From NCBI GenBank assembly GCA_903865705.1, contig CAIPKT010000042.1:1-43162 (forward strand): 43,162 bases of DNA. The letters run 5' to 3'. Shown in pieces: positions 10,570 through 20,815 of this stretch (position 1 is its first letter; each line of letters opens with the position of its first letter). A model generated the notes under the pieces. The model did not search any database. It worked only from the letters and a program-made list of their open reading frames with translations, and was not told the DNA's origin. This stretch comes from an uncultured Chlorobiaceae bacterium. Its GTDB lineage: Bacteria > Bacteroidota > Chlorobiia > Chlorobiales > Chlorobiaceae. Both the position numbers and the translations under genes were made by a program.

Positions 10570-11625
10570 TTAGTGGTACTGGGCGCTCTCTTCTTTAACA
10601 AATTCAACAAGCAGTTTCAGGTTTTCGGGATTCATATCGGGCAGGATGCCGTGACCGAGGTTGAAAACGTGGCCTGAATGTTCGGTATGCTGGCCGAAAG
10701 AGCGGAGAATCTTGGAGGCTTCAGCCTTGATTCTTTCGGGTGTACCATAAAGCACGGTCGGATCGAGGTTACCCTGCAGGGCAACACGGTCACCGAGTTC
10801 GGCGCGTGCCTTGCCGATGTCGATACCCCAACCGAGACCCATAGCCTCACAGCCGGTATCAGCGATGTCGGAAAGAATGGTGTTGCAATCCTTTGAGAAA
10901 ACGATAACCGGAGTGTCAGGGTATTTTGCCTTGATTGCCTGTACCGTATCCTTGATGTAAGGAAGGGCATACTCGCGGTAGTCATCCTCGGAGAGTGCGC
11001 TTGCCCATGAGTCAAAAATCTGAATGGCATCAGCGCCAGCTTCGATCTGCTTCAACACGTAAGCGGTGATAACGCCGGAGATCTTGCCGAGCAGTTCATG
11101 TGCCATTGCTGGCTCACGGTACATCATCTTTTTGGCGTAGGCATAGTTTTTTGATCCGCCGCCTTCAACCGCGTAGGTAAAGAGGGTCCATGCAGCACCG
11201 GTAAAACCGATAAGGGGGACACGGTTGTTGAGCGCTCTTTTGGTCATTCTGAGCGCATCCATCACGTAGCCGAGTTTTTCATCGATATCAGGTACAATCA
11301 GCTTGTCAATATCTGCCTGGCAGCGGATCGGCGGAGTGAGCTTGATCCCTTTGGATTCGATGATCTCGACATTCATGCCCATGGCTTCATTGACCACAAG
11401 AATATCAGAGAATATAATAGCAGCATCCACACCCATCAGTTCAACAGGCTGAATGGTTACCTCGGTTGCCAGTTCCGGGGTTTTACAGAGGGTTAAAAAA
11501 TCAGTTTTTTCTCTCACAGCACGGTACTCCGGCAAATAACGACCTGCCTGACGCATCACCCAGATTGGGGTTCTGGAACATGGCTGGCGCTTTAATGCCC
11601 GGAGAAAAAGATCATTTTTGAGCAT
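10570..11625 (-). CDS. hemE: Uroporphyrinogen decarboxylase
   Basis: TPIWVMRQAGRYLPEYRAVR and GFTGAAWTLFTYAVEGGGSKNY signatures; ORF opens at 11634. Confidence 0.96.
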   Translation of the reverse strand: MLKNDLFLRALKRQPCSRTPIWVMRQAGRYLPEYRAVREKTDFLTLCKTPELATEVTIQPVELMGVDAAIIFSDILVVNEAMGMNVEIIESKGIKLTPPIRCQADIDKLIVPDIDEKLGYVMDALRMTKRALNNRVPLIGFTGAAWTLFTYAVEGGGSKNYAYAKKMMYREPAMAHELLGKISGVITAYVLKQIEAGADAIQIFDSWASALSEDDYREYALPYIKDTVQAIKAKYPDTPVIVFSKDCNTILSDIADTGCEAMGLGWGIDIGKARAELGDRVALQGNLDPTVLYGTPERIKAEASKILRSFGQHTEHSGHVFNLGHGILPDMNPENLKLLVEFVKEESAQYH

Positions 11626-11797
11626 GCAATGCAATAATTTGATGGGTTAACAAAACAAGAGGCCCGTCAGATCGTCCGGTAAATCCCCGGCTGAGAGCAA
11701 AGTAAAAGTGCAAAGTTACGTTTTTTCAGCCTTTATTTAAAACTTTCCGGAAGATCAGTACCCAATACCTCAGCTTTTTCCAAAACCAAAAGCATCT

Positions 11798-12646
11798 TCA
11801 ACTCACAATGTGGCGTTTGATGCCCAGTTGCTTTGCACTGTATCCGAGCGCAAGACCGATCATTTCGGAAATATGAAAAACAGGAATAGAGCTTTCAACA
11901 CCGGCATGTTTGAGTGCCTTCGACTGATAGCCATCAAGCGAAGTATGGCAGAGCGGGCAAGGCGTAACAATAAAATCGGCTTTTGAATCAATAGCCTCTT
12001 TCAGCGCCTCTGCTGCAACATTGAGTGACTCTTCCTCAGCAACCAGCAGAGTATGAAATCCGCAACAGCGATTTTTATGGTTGTACGGAATAGTTTGTCC
12101 GCCAAGTGCCTCAATCAACTGGTCAAGGGAAGTTGGATCACGAGGATTGTCGTGGCCAAGAACTGTTGACGGGCGAAGTATATGACAGCCATAAAAGGGA
12201 GCAATCCGGTAATTTTTCAGCGGAACCTTAACCTTCGCGCGGATGGTATCGAGTCCGACATCATCGACCAGTACCCAGAGCAGATGCCGGACATCTGAAG
12301 TGCCAAGGTATTCAAGCCCCTCCATTTTCAAGAGGTCATTGATCTCTTTTTTCAGTTCCGGTGATTCATCAAGCTTTTTCTTTGCCGTACGGATCGTCAT
12401 CAGGCAGGTATTGCAAGAGACAATAAGATCCATCCCCATCTTTTCGGCAAGAGCAATATTTCGTCCATTGACCAGTGCAAAATGTTTTGGACTGACATAC
12501 TCAAGATTACTCCCACCGCAACAGGTGCCTTCGTGCAGTTTGACAAGCTCAATTCCAAGATCATTCTGCCAGAGCTCAATTGAACGATCCACCTCTTTGG
12601 TCATGGACTCATTGATGCAGCTCAGATAATATGCGTATCGCTTCAT
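11798..12646 (-). CDS. sdhE: HdrB-like CCG-domain subunit of type E succinate dehydrogenase/fumarate reductase
   Basis: Two CCG-type cysteine motifs (GTCCGGSNLEY; KNRCCGFH) plus CNTCL and CPLCHTSLD; downstream of sdhB. Confidence 0.8.
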   Translation of the reverse strand: MKRYAYYLSCINESMTKEVDRSIELWQNDLGIELVKLHEGTCCGGSNLEYVSPKHFALVNGRNIALAEKMGMDLIVSCNTCLMTIRTAKKKLDESPELKKEINDLLKMEGLEYLGTSDVRHLLWVLVDDVGLDTIRAKVKVPLKNYRIAPFYGCHILRPSTVLGHDNPRDPTSLDQLIEALGGQTIPYNHKNRCCGFHTLLVAEEESLNVAAEALKEAIDSKADFIVTPCPLCHTSLDGYQSKALKHAGVESSIPVFHISEMIGLALGYSAKQLGIKRHIVS

Positions 12647-12663
12647 CCAGCAGTTCTCCCCAG

Positions 12664-13704
12664 TTAATTTTTATGAGATTTGTGATCCTGCTTTACATGT
12701 TCTGTCATCTCCCTGAACATCTCCCGAAATATTTTTATCCCTTTAGCCGACTTAACCAGAGGCGGAGGAGGCGGTGTACGGCGTTTCATGATCATTTTTA
12801 CGGCCATCGGCAGGAGGTTCTGCAGTGTCCAGATAACGCCATTGGTACGTATCGGAAGAGTAGCTTCGACAAGCTTGCCTTTCTTTTCAATATCAATCAT
12901 AAAGGCTTCTGCGTGTTTGGAACCACTGGTATCCTTCATTCCTCTGCTCTCGATAGCGTCTTCACGTATTCCATGAATGGCATCCATGATCGGAATGCTT
13001 TTGACGCAGCTTTCCTGACAGCGATAGCAGTGCGTACAGTCCCAGACACCATGATCCTTGACAAGCTCTGCAAGGCGCTGCTCATGAAGAGAGTCGCGAC
13101 TGTCTACACTCATGCGGTATGATTTCAGCAGCACGGCCGGAGAAACATAATCCTTGTTCGCCCGTAAAATGCTGCACTCTGAAACACACGAAGCACAAAG
13201 AATACAGTCCGTCGCCTTATCGTAGCGAAGGAACTCCGCTTCGGAAATCAGGAACTCCTTTTTACCCATCTCGGCCTCAGGCATGGTTGAGTCAACCCAG
13301 TTGGAGTAGTGCTTCATCTTGTCGACAAGGGGATCCATATCAACAATGAGATCCTTGATGAGCGGCAGGTTACGCAATGGCTCAACCTTGATGATGCCGG
13401 GCTCCCTGCTTTTGGCAAGCACATCCCATACCTGGGTTGTGCAGGCAAGCTGGGAGAGGCCGTTCACCCGCATCCCGCAGGAACCGCAAATTCCTGCCTG
13501 ACAGAAGGCCCTGAAACTGACCGATCCGTCAATATGTTCCTTGATATAATTCAACGACCTGAGCACCGTTATACCCTTCTCAACGGGAATGGTATAATCG
13601 TCAAAATAGGGCTTGCTGTCGACCTGCGGATTGAAGCGGAAAACCCGGAAGGTCACATCTTTCTTCCCTTCTGTATGCTGAACTGTTGGCACCGTCATAA
13701 GCAA
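12664..13704 (-). CDS. sdhB: Succinate dehydrogenase/fumarate reductase iron-sulfur subunit
   Basis: FCQAGICGSCGMRVNG plus CILCASCVSEC and CTHCYRCQESC clusters. Confidence 0.92.
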   Translation of the reverse strand: MLMTVPTVQHTEGKKDVTFRVFRFNPQVDSKPYFDDYTIPVEKGITVLRSLNYIKEHIDGSVSFRAFCQAGICGSCGMRVNGLSQLACTTQVWDVLAKSREPGIIKVEPLRNLPLIKDLIVDMDPLVDKMKHYSNWVDSTMPEAEMGKKEFLISEAEFLRYDKATDCILCASCVSECSILRANKDYVSPAVLLKSYRMSVDSRDSLHEQRLAELVKDHGVWDCTHCYRCQESCVKSIPIMDAIHGIREDAIESRGMKDTSGSKHAEAFMIDIEKKGKLVEATLPIRTNGVIWTLQNLLPMAVKMIMKRRTPPPPPLVKSAKGIKIFREMFREMTEHVKQDHKSHKN

Positions 13705-13709
13705 AATAG

Positions 13710-15413
13710 TTAATATGTTCTTTCCTGGAGTTCATAACGACCCATAGTCACAGGCTTTTCACCAAGAGTGACTTTCCCCTTGACCTGAGTAGCAAGTGTA
13801 TGCTTGTGCCAGTTCGCGTCGTCCCTCACTGGAAAATCGATCCGGGTATGAGAGCCCCTGCTTTCCTGACGGGCGTGTGCGCCGGCGGCGACGGTTTCAG
13901 CCAGATCCAGCATATTTTTCAGTTCAAGCACCTGCATAAGATTGGTGTTGAAAACATCACTCGTATCAAAAATACGGAGTTTTTTGGCACGTTCTTTAAG
14001 CTCAGCAATATCAGCAATCCCTTTCTTCAAAAGTGAGGCTTCCCGGAAAATACCCACGTTGAGTGCAAGCGTCTGACCAAGCTCCTCACGCAACTCGCCA
14101 TACCGTTCATAATGACCGGAAGCATGCATTCCACTCCTGATCTCATCCCACTGCCCGGCAATCTCAGCTTCCGATATTGTTCCAGGTGTAAATTTGCCAG
14201 CCTCCTCAGCCGCCGTACGACCGGCAATGCGGCCAAAAACAAGGATGTCAAGAAGCGAATTTCCTCCGAGGCGATTTGCACCATGAACCGAAACACAACC
14301 GCACTCCCCGGCAGCATAGATACCATCCATGACCGTACGGGTCTGATTATCAGTATCAATTCCACCCATCGAATAATGAGCGGTCGGCCGGACAGGAATA
14401 GGCTCCTCAATGGGGTCAACACCTTCAAAGTTCATCGACATCTCCCGTATCTGCGGAAGACGCGATTTGATGAGATCCGCACCAAGATGGGTCAGATCAA
14501 GATGAAGATATTTGCCGGCCGGACTGTCAAATCCCCTTCCTTCCAGAATTTCTGTTTCAAGCGATCGGGAAACAAGATCGCGCGGGCCAAGCTCCATTTT
14601 TTCGGGCGCATAGCGGGCCATGAAACGCTCGCCATCTTTGTTCAGAAGGTAGCCACCCTCACCTCTTGCCCCTTCAGTAACAAGCAGACCGCTCTTTCTC
14701 AAACCTGTTGGATGAAACTGGACAAACTCCATGTCTTTCATTGGGATGCCTGCCCTATAGGCGATGGCCTGACCGTCACCGGTATTGCCCGCAGCATTGC
14801 TTGAACGATTCCAGTACATCTTGGCATAGCCGCCAGTAGCAAAAATAACCGTTTTAGCAGGGAAGGCTTCGACCTTGCCGCTCTTCATATTCATGGCAAT
14901 AAGCCCGTTCGAACGACTCCCGCTGACCGACAGATTCAGGGCGAAATATTCATTAAAGAACTGTACCCCTTTTTTCAGGCACTGTTCATAGAGTGTCTGC
15001 AGAATGGTATGACCGGTTTTATCAGAGCAGTAACAACAACGTGGCCGACCAGCTCCGCCGAAAGGCCTTTGGGCTATGGTATTGTCTTCCAGCCTTGACC
15101 ACGGTGTGCCGATGTTTTCAAGTTCACGGATAATTTTAGGCGCTTCAGAGCAAAGCACATCAACAGCATCCTGATCAGCAAGGTAATCACTGCCCTTGAT
15201 GGTATCAAAAATATGCATCTCAACCGTATCGTCCTTTGCCTTGTTGGCAAGCGCAGCATTGGCTCCGCCCTGGGCAGCAGAAGTATGTGAACGGTTGGGA
15301 TAGACTTTTGACAGAACGGCGATATTCAGTGCCGGATTAGTCTTCATTGCCTCCATGGCGGCATACAGCCCTGCCCCCCCGCCTCCGACAATAACAATAT
15401 CAAATGGTTTCAT
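13710..15413 (-). CDS. sdhA: Succinate dehydrogenase/fumarate reductase flavoprotein subunit
   Basis: FAD-binding GGGGAGLYAAMEA, SHTSAAQGGANAAL, HPTGLRKSGLLVTEGARGEGG, HGANRLGGNSLLD. Confidence 0.94.
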   Translation of the reverse strand: MKPFDIVIVGGGGAGLYAAMEAMKTNPALNIAVLSKVYPNRSHTSAAQGGANAALANKAKDDTVEMHIFDTIKGSDYLADQDAVDVLCSEAPKIIRELENIGTPWSRLEDNTIAQRPFGGAGRPRCCYCSDKTGHTILQTLYEQCLKKGVQFFNEYFALNLSVSGSRSNGLIAMNMKSGKVEAFPAKTVIFATGGYAKMYWNRSSNAAGNTGDGQAIAYRAGIPMKDMEFVQFHPTGLRKSGLLVTEGARGEGGYLLNKDGERFMARYAPEKMELGPRDLVSRSLETEILEGRGFDSPAGKYLHLDLTHLGADLIKSRLPQIREMSMNFEGVDPIEEPIPVRPTAHYSMGGIDTDNQTRTVMDGIYAAGECGCVSVHGANRLGGNSLLDILVFGRIAGRTAAEEAGKFTPGTISEAEIAGQWDEIRSGMHASGHYERYGELREELGQTLALNVGIFREASLLKKGIADIAELKERAKKLRIFDTSDVFNTNLMQVLELKNMLDLAETVAAGAHARQESRGSHTRIDFPVRDDANWHKHTLATQVKGKVTLGEKPVTMGRYELQERTY

Positions 15414-15550
15414 ACGCTCAAATCTCCTTATGAAGCTGTAAAGTGAGCCTCACTGATTAAATGGCCGGGCACTGCAAGGGCAAGCGCCAGGCACATTGAA
15501 ATTGGTCTTTCTGGTATTACTGAGGAAAGCTGAACAGGGTACCCTGAATG

Positions 15551-16003
15551 CTACAGCGCGACATGATCGTCATGAACAGGAAGTTCCTCGACAGCATGAA
15601 GCACATCTGTCATATTGAGGAGACCCATGATTTTATTGTTTTCCATAACGGTAAGACGCCTGATATTGCTCCTTTTCATCAGACGAAGGGCATACTTTAT
15701 GCGAAGGCTGGGATTAACACTGATAACAGGCTTGCTCATGATCTGAAAAACAGGAGTATTCCATGGATCACGATGAACATCTTCGCCCGGATCAATCACT
15801 TTTTCAAGAATATCTTTTTCTGTTACAATACCGTAACAGTCGTCCTCGTTACGAGGTTCAACAATGAGACCACTCTCTTTGCTCTTTTTCATAATCTGCA
15901 GAGCTTCGGCAACCGTACAGCTTCCTTTGATTATGTGAAAATCTTTCTGCATAAGAGCAGATACCGGCAGCGTACGTAATGTTATAAGCTGATCCATAAT
16001 CAT
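15551..16003 (-). CDS. Tandem CBS-domain protein
   Basis: Two repeats, [12 protein letters not shown] and [14 protein letters not shown]. Confidence 0.85.
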   Translation of the reverse strand: MIMDQLITLRTLPVSALMQKDFHIIKGSCTVAEALQIMKKSKESGLIVEPRNEDDCYGIVTEKDILEKVIDPGEDVHRDPWNTPVFQIMSKPVISVNPSLRIKYALRLMKRSNIRRLTVMENNKIMGLLNMTDVLHAVEELPVHDDHVAL

Positions 16004-16200
16004 CAGGTTACTTAAAATTAAAAAAAACAGATATTGCCTATTTTTTACTGTTCAGCGCCAAGAAAACAACTGGCCACCGATTTTATGTAAGAAAGTAGAA
16101 AAAGAAGGAAGGCGATTTTTTGCCTTCAGAATTGACGTAAGATTTTAATTTATAAAAAAAAACGACATAATTGCAAAAGCTGACCTCTCAAAAAGAGAAA

Positions 16201-16839
16201 TCATGCAATTCCGTGTATTTTTTTATAGGCTGCCCAGTTCTCTTTCAAGGCAAGAAAAGCTTTGAAATCACACTGAAGCAGAAAGGGATTGGAAGCACGT
16301 TCTGTGCTGATGGATGAGCGGGGCGACAACCCGTAGTCATGACCCGGATAGACCGTTGTGTCACCGGGCAACCGCATAATTTTTTGCAGCGAATGGTATT
16401 CATCTAATGCCTGCTCTTCAGTTCTGGTGCCGCCCACCTTACCCGTAAAGAGGGTATCACCGGTAAAAAGAGCATCGCCAATATGCAGGCAGATGGAATC
16501 CTTAGTATGCCCTGGAGTGTGCAGAATACGCGCCTCAAGAGAGCCAAGAGAAAAATGAGCTCCATCTTCTACCTTAATACCTGTCAGGGAACAGGTATCT
16601 CCGTAAAGCAATGGAATAATCCCTGTCAGACGCCTGAAGGCATCATTGCCATTGGTATGATCGTCATGACCGTGGGTTGAAAAAACAAATCTGATCACAA
16701 AACCCCGCTCAGCAGCATACCGGACAATCATACCGGGATTGTAAGAGGCATCTATGACCATGGCATCTTTCGAAACCTCATCGGCGACAAGGTAACCGAA
16801 ATTCCTGTCGCCGCCGGTACGGAACTGTTCTACAATCAT
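16201..16839 (-). CDS. Metallo-beta-lactamase-fold hydrolase (glyoxalase II-like)
   Basis: [13 protein letters not shown] (HXHXDH), [31 protein letters not shown]. Start MIVEQF at 16839 preferred; ORF opens at 16872. Confidence 0.88.
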   Translation of the reverse strand: MIVEQFRTGGDRNFGYLVADEVSKDAMVIDASYNPGMIVRYAAERGFVIRFVFSTHGHDDHTNGNDAFRRLTGIIPLLYGDTCSLTGIKVEDGAHFSLGSLEARILHTPGHTKDSICLHIGDALFTGDTLFTGKVGGTRTEEQALDEYHSLQKIMRLPGDTTVYPGHDYGLSPRSSISTERASNPFLLQCDFKAFLALKENWAAYKKIHGIA

Positions 16840-16852
16840 GGAAGAACCTTCA

Positions 16853-17161
16853 TCAGGCTGTTTTTTCAACATTCATGAGAAATGCCCTTGCCGGGAAATC
16901 CTTATCCACAGCAATAGGGGTTTTTTCAAGTTCACGCATGATGGCTTCGGCCTTGTCATCATCAAGAATGGCAAAACAAAGCGATGAATAGGCTCCGGGC
17001 GTTGCATCGGTCGGCCACCATGATTGCGCTACTGTTCCCTGGCCTTCGCAGTTGCACCCCATGATATCAAAACTGCTGAACATCTTCACCTGATGTTCCT
17101 TGAAGAGAGCCCGCACTTTCGGGCGGGTCTCTTCGTGTCCCATAATGGCAAGAAACTTCAT
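16853..17161 (-). CDS. P-II-like (ferredoxin-like fold) small protein associated with an RND operon
   Basis: [40 protein letters not shown]...; positioned 13 bp after the RND gene. Confidence 0.55.
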   Translation of the reverse strand: MKFLAIMGHEETRPKVRALFKEHQVKMFSSFDIMGCNCEGQGTVAQSWWPTDATPGAYSSLCFAILDDDKAEAIMRELEKTPIAVDKDFPARAFLMNVEKTA

Positions 17162-17174
17162 GATATTGCCTCCT

Positions 17175-20100
17175 CTAAGGTTTTGCTGATTTCTTTTCCA
17201 CCATATAATAGACAATCGGCACAACAACGAGGGTCAGAATGGTTGAAAGAACACCACCCCAGATCAGCGATATGGCAAGTCCCTGAAAAATCGGATCAAA
17301 CAGCATGACAATAGAGCCGATAACAACCGCACCTGAGGTAAGAATGATCGGCCGTGTACGAACAGCTGCTGACTCAATGACCGCCTGCTTGAGACCGGCA
17401 CCTTCCGCCCTGCGAATCTGGATAAAATCAATGAGCAGCACCGAGTTGCGCACCATGATGCCAGCCAGGGCAATCATACCGATCATGCTGGTTGCCGTAA
17501 AGAACGCACCATGCAACATATGACCGGGAATAATACCCACAAGACTGAGCGGAATGGCGATCATCATGATCAGAGGAGTCTTAAAAGACTGGAACCAGCC
17601 AATAATCAAAAGGTAAATAATTACCAGAACAACGGCAAAGGCGGTACCAAGATCCCTGAAAACTTCAAAGGTAATCTGCCACTCCCCATCCCATTTCATC
17701 GACAACTTATCCTCCGATGTCGGGTTAGCAGTGTAAAGCGGGCTGACACTGTATCCTCCCGGAACCTTGAGCTTTTCGATTTTCTTATCCATATCGAGCA
17801 TAGCATAGACAGGACTCTCCGTCGCACCGGCAACATCAGCCGTCACATAGACCACACGGCGGAGATCCTTGCGATAAATACTCTTGTCCTGAATTTTTTC
17901 TTCAACCTTCACAAGCTCTGAAAGCGGAATCATCTCACCGGCACGCAAACGGGTTGTCAAGGTACCCATACCCTGCGACTGCACAAAAATACCTGAAAGA
18001 TCCTGCAGTGAGGTTCTGTCGGACTGTGGAAGCCGCACCTGAATGGTTACCGGTTCAAGCTCCTTGTCCGTATGCAGTACCCCGACATCCATGCCCGCAA
18101 GCGACATGCGCAGCGTCTGGGCTATCTGTTCGGCTGTAACACCACGGAAGGCCGCACGCTCTTTGTTGACAACCAGATTGAAGACCTTCTGGTCAGATTC
18201 AACCATCCAGTCAACATCGACCACCCCGGGGGTCTCTTCAAAGACCTTTTTGACCTGTTTGGCCAATGCAATCTGTTGCTCCTGCGAAGGACCGTAAATT
18301 TCAGCAACAAGCGTTGACATAACAGGAGGGCCAGGAGGAATTTCAACAATCTTGGCGTTTGCGTTATACCGCATGGCAATCTGCTGTACCCCTGCCCTCA
18401 CCTTTTTGGCAATATCGTGGCTCTGCGCCTTGCGCTCATCTTTAGGAACAAGGTTAACCTGGATATCACCCATATTCTTTGCCTGACGCAGGTAGTAGTG
18501 CCGCACCAGACCGTTGAAATTGATAGGCGCATTGGTTCCCACATAGTACTGATAGCTGCGAACTTCAGGAACGGTTTTCAGATAGGCTGAAATTTCCTTG
18601 GTCACCCTTGCCGTCTGCTCAAGTGCGGTGCCTTCAGGCATATCAACAATCACCTGAAACTCATTCTTGTTGTCAAACGGAAGCATCTTCATTTGTACGG
18701 CCTTCAACGGCACCAGCGCAATTGCTCCAACAAGCATCAGCCCTACAACTCCAAAAGCGAGCCATCGCTTGAAACTGCTCTCTATAAAAGGAGTGAGAAT
18801 CGTGTTGAAAAGCTTGTAATAGCCCGTCTTGGTAATATCATACTCTTCATGATGACCTTCTTCGGTTTTGAGAAGACGGAAAGAGAGCCACGGTGTTGCA
18901 ATCAGTGCAACAAGCAACGAAAAAATCATGGCCAGCGAAGCGCCGATCGGCATAGGACTCATGTAGGGGCCCATCAGACCAGAAACAAAGACCATCGGCA
19001 ATACGGCGGCAATAACCGTGAAGGTTGCAAGAATAGTCGGGTTACCCACCTCATTGATGGCCGTGATAGCCGCCTGTAACTTGGGCTGCCGTTTCATGGC
19101 GAAGTGACGATGAATGTTCTCGGCAATAATGATTGAGTCATCAACAACAATACCGGTAACAAAGATCAGTGCAAACAGGGTCACCCTGTTAAGCGAATAG
19201 TCGAGCAGGTAGTAGATCAGCAGGGTAAGTGCGAAGGTGATCGGTACCGAGGCCAGAACCACAAGAGCTCCGCGCCAGCCAAGAAAGAAACCAACCACAA
19301 TCGTTACCGCGACTACGGCCATAAGCAGATGCTCCAGAAGGGTCGTCACCTTGTCGGTTGCCGTTGCGCCGTAGTTCCTTGTTTCGGACACCGTCACACC
19401 TGCGGGAATTGAACTCTTCTTAAGGCCATCAACTCTTGCAAGCACTTTGTCAGCAAGCTTGGAAGCATCACTCCCCTGCCGCTTGGCCACCGTCAGCGTC
19501 ACCGCAGGATACTCTCCTGTAGCAGAGCCATTCGGGGCTGCCGCTGCCCAGCCAAAAAAGTTGTAATTGTTGACCTCTTCAGGCCCGTCAACGACACTGG
19601 CAACATCCCGGAGGTAAACCGGCGATGCTCCATAGATACCGACAACAATATTGCCGACATCGCTGGCGTTTTCAAGAAACCTTCCCGAGCGGACAATGAT
19701 TTCCTGATTTGTCTGCTTGAAATCACCTGCCGTCATCTGACTGTTGGCTACCTGAACCTGACGGGCAATCTGCAGCGGGCTCACATTGTACTGCTGGAGT
19801 TTTTCTTTGTTGAGCACAATCTTTACCTGGCGTTTCAATCCTCCCTTTATTTCAACATCACCGATATTCTTGATTTTTTTCAACTCATCGGCGACCTCAA
19901 CAGCGGTTTTCCGGAGCTCGAACGGATCTTTTGTCTTGCTCCAGAAGGTGAGATTAAGCACCGGAACATCGTCAATCGAGACCTTTTTCATCAAAGGGAA
20001 CTGGACGCCAGAGGGCATCTTGTCCATGTTTTTCATCAGGGTAGACCACAACTTGACCATGCTTTTCTCAGCATCCTCACCAACCTTATAGCGAACAGTC

Positions 20101-20387
20101 ACCACGGCAAAGTCTGGCATTGAGGTAGAGTAGACATAATCGACTCCCGGAATTTCGGTCAAGGTACGCTCAACCGGTTTGGCAACACGTAACTCCACCT
20201 CACCAGGAGTCGCTCCCGGATAGGGGATATACAGATCAACCATCGGCACTACAATCTGTGGTTCTTCTTCTCTTGGCGTCATGAATGTCGCCATTATACC
20301 CACCAAAAGAGATGCCACCATCAAGAGCGGCGTAATCTTTGAATTGATAAACTGTTTTGCAAGTTTACCGGCAATACCATCATTCAT
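17175..20387 (-). CDS. RND-family efflux transporter permease (AcrB/CusA superfamily)
   Basis: 1070 aa with a large repeated transmembrane architecture; FVTGIVVDDSIIIAENIHRH and ALAGIMVRNSVLLIDFI motifs. Confidence 0.95.
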   Translation of the reverse strand: MNDGIAGKLAKQFINSKITPLLMVASLLVGIMATFMTPREEEPQIVVPMVDLYIPYPGATPGEVELRVAKPVERTLTEIPGVDYVYSTSMPDFAVVTVRYKVGEDAEKSMVKLWSTLMKNMDKMPSGVQFPLMKKVSIDDVPVLNLTFWSKTKDPFELRKTAVEVADELKKIKNIGDVEIKGGLKRQVKIVLNKEKLQQYNVSPLQIARQVQVANSQMTAGDFKQTNQEIIVRSGRFLENASDVGNIVVGIYGASPVYLRDVASVVDGPEEVNNYNFFGWAAAAPNGSATGEYPAVTLTVAKRQGSDASKLADKVLARVDGLKKSSIPAGVTVSETRNYGATATDKVTTLLEHLLMAVVAVTIVVGFFLGWRGALVVLASVPITFALTLLIYYLLDYSLNRVTLFALIFVTGIVVDDSIIIAENIHRHFAMKRQPKLQAAITAINEVGNPTILATFTVIAAVLPMVFVSGLMGPYMSPMPIGASLAMIFSLLVALIATPWLSFRLLKTEEGHHEEYDITKTGYYKLFNTILTPFIESSFKRWLAFGVVGLMLVGAIALVPLKAVQMKMLPFDNKNEFQVIVDMPEGTALEQTARVTKEISAYLKTVPEVRSYQYYVGTNAPINFNGLVRHYYLRQAKNMGDIQVNLVPKDERKAQSHDIAKKVRAGVQQIAMRYNANAKIVEIPPGPPVMSTLVAEIYGPSQEQQIALAKQVKKVFEETPGVVDVDWMVESDQKVFNLVVNKERAAFRGVTAEQIAQTLRMSLAGMDVGVLHTDKELEPVTIQVRLPQSDRTSLQDLSGIFVQSQGMGTLTTRLRAGEMIPLSELVKVEEKIQDKSIYRKDLRRVVYVTADVAGATESPVYAMLDMDKKIEKLKVPGGYSVSPLYTANPTSEDKLSMKWDGEWQITFEVFRDLGTAFAVVLVIIYLLIIGWFQSFKTPLIMMIAIPLSLVGIIPGHMLHGAFFTATSMIGMIALAGIMVRNSVLLIDFIQIRRAEGAGLKQAVIESAAVRTRPIILTSGAVVIGSIVMLFDPIFQGLAISLIWGGVLSTILTLVVVPIVYYMVEKKSAKP

Positions 20388-20784
20388 TGGTTTGATCCTC
20401 CGCAGTCACACTTTTTATTACTGTTACACCTTCATGAAGTGCAGGACTATATGACCCCACCACTCTTTCTTCTTTATCCAACCCGCTGAGAACAACAAAA
20501 TCATTGTTCATGGAGCGCCCTGTACTGATCCAGCGGACAGTAAGGCGGTTATCAGCCCCGACAACAAAAACTCCGGAAAGCTCACCTTTATGGAAAATAG
20601 CCTTTGCAGGCACAAGCAAGACCTCTCCCCCGTCATCCTTAACAGCAAGGACAGCAATGCTTTCGACCGCAACAGGAGGTTCCTGACTCTGGCTTATTTT
20701 CGGTCCTTGCTCCTGATTGCCGCACCCCGCAACAAGCAGAGGAATGGCCACCAGAAGAAGTTTCTTTTTTATATCCATTCTCAT
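20380..20784 (-). CDS. Shortened RND periplasmic adaptor (membrane-fusion)-like lipoprotein
   Basis: Lipobox LLVAGCGNQ, then a segment resembling the adaptor membrane-proximal domain (VLLVPAKAIFHKGELSGVFVVGADNRLTVRWISTGR); 134 aa only. Confidence 0.7.
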   Translation of the reverse strand: MRMDIKKKLLLVAIPLLVAGCGNQEQGPKISQSQEPPVAVESIAVLAVKDDGGEVLLVPAKAIFHKGELSGVFVVGADNRLTVRWISTGRSMNNDFVVLSGLDKEERVVGSYSPALHEGVTVIKSVTAEDQTNE

Positions 20785-20815
20785 TGCATTATTCTGCTTC
20801 AGTTAAAAAAGCCTG

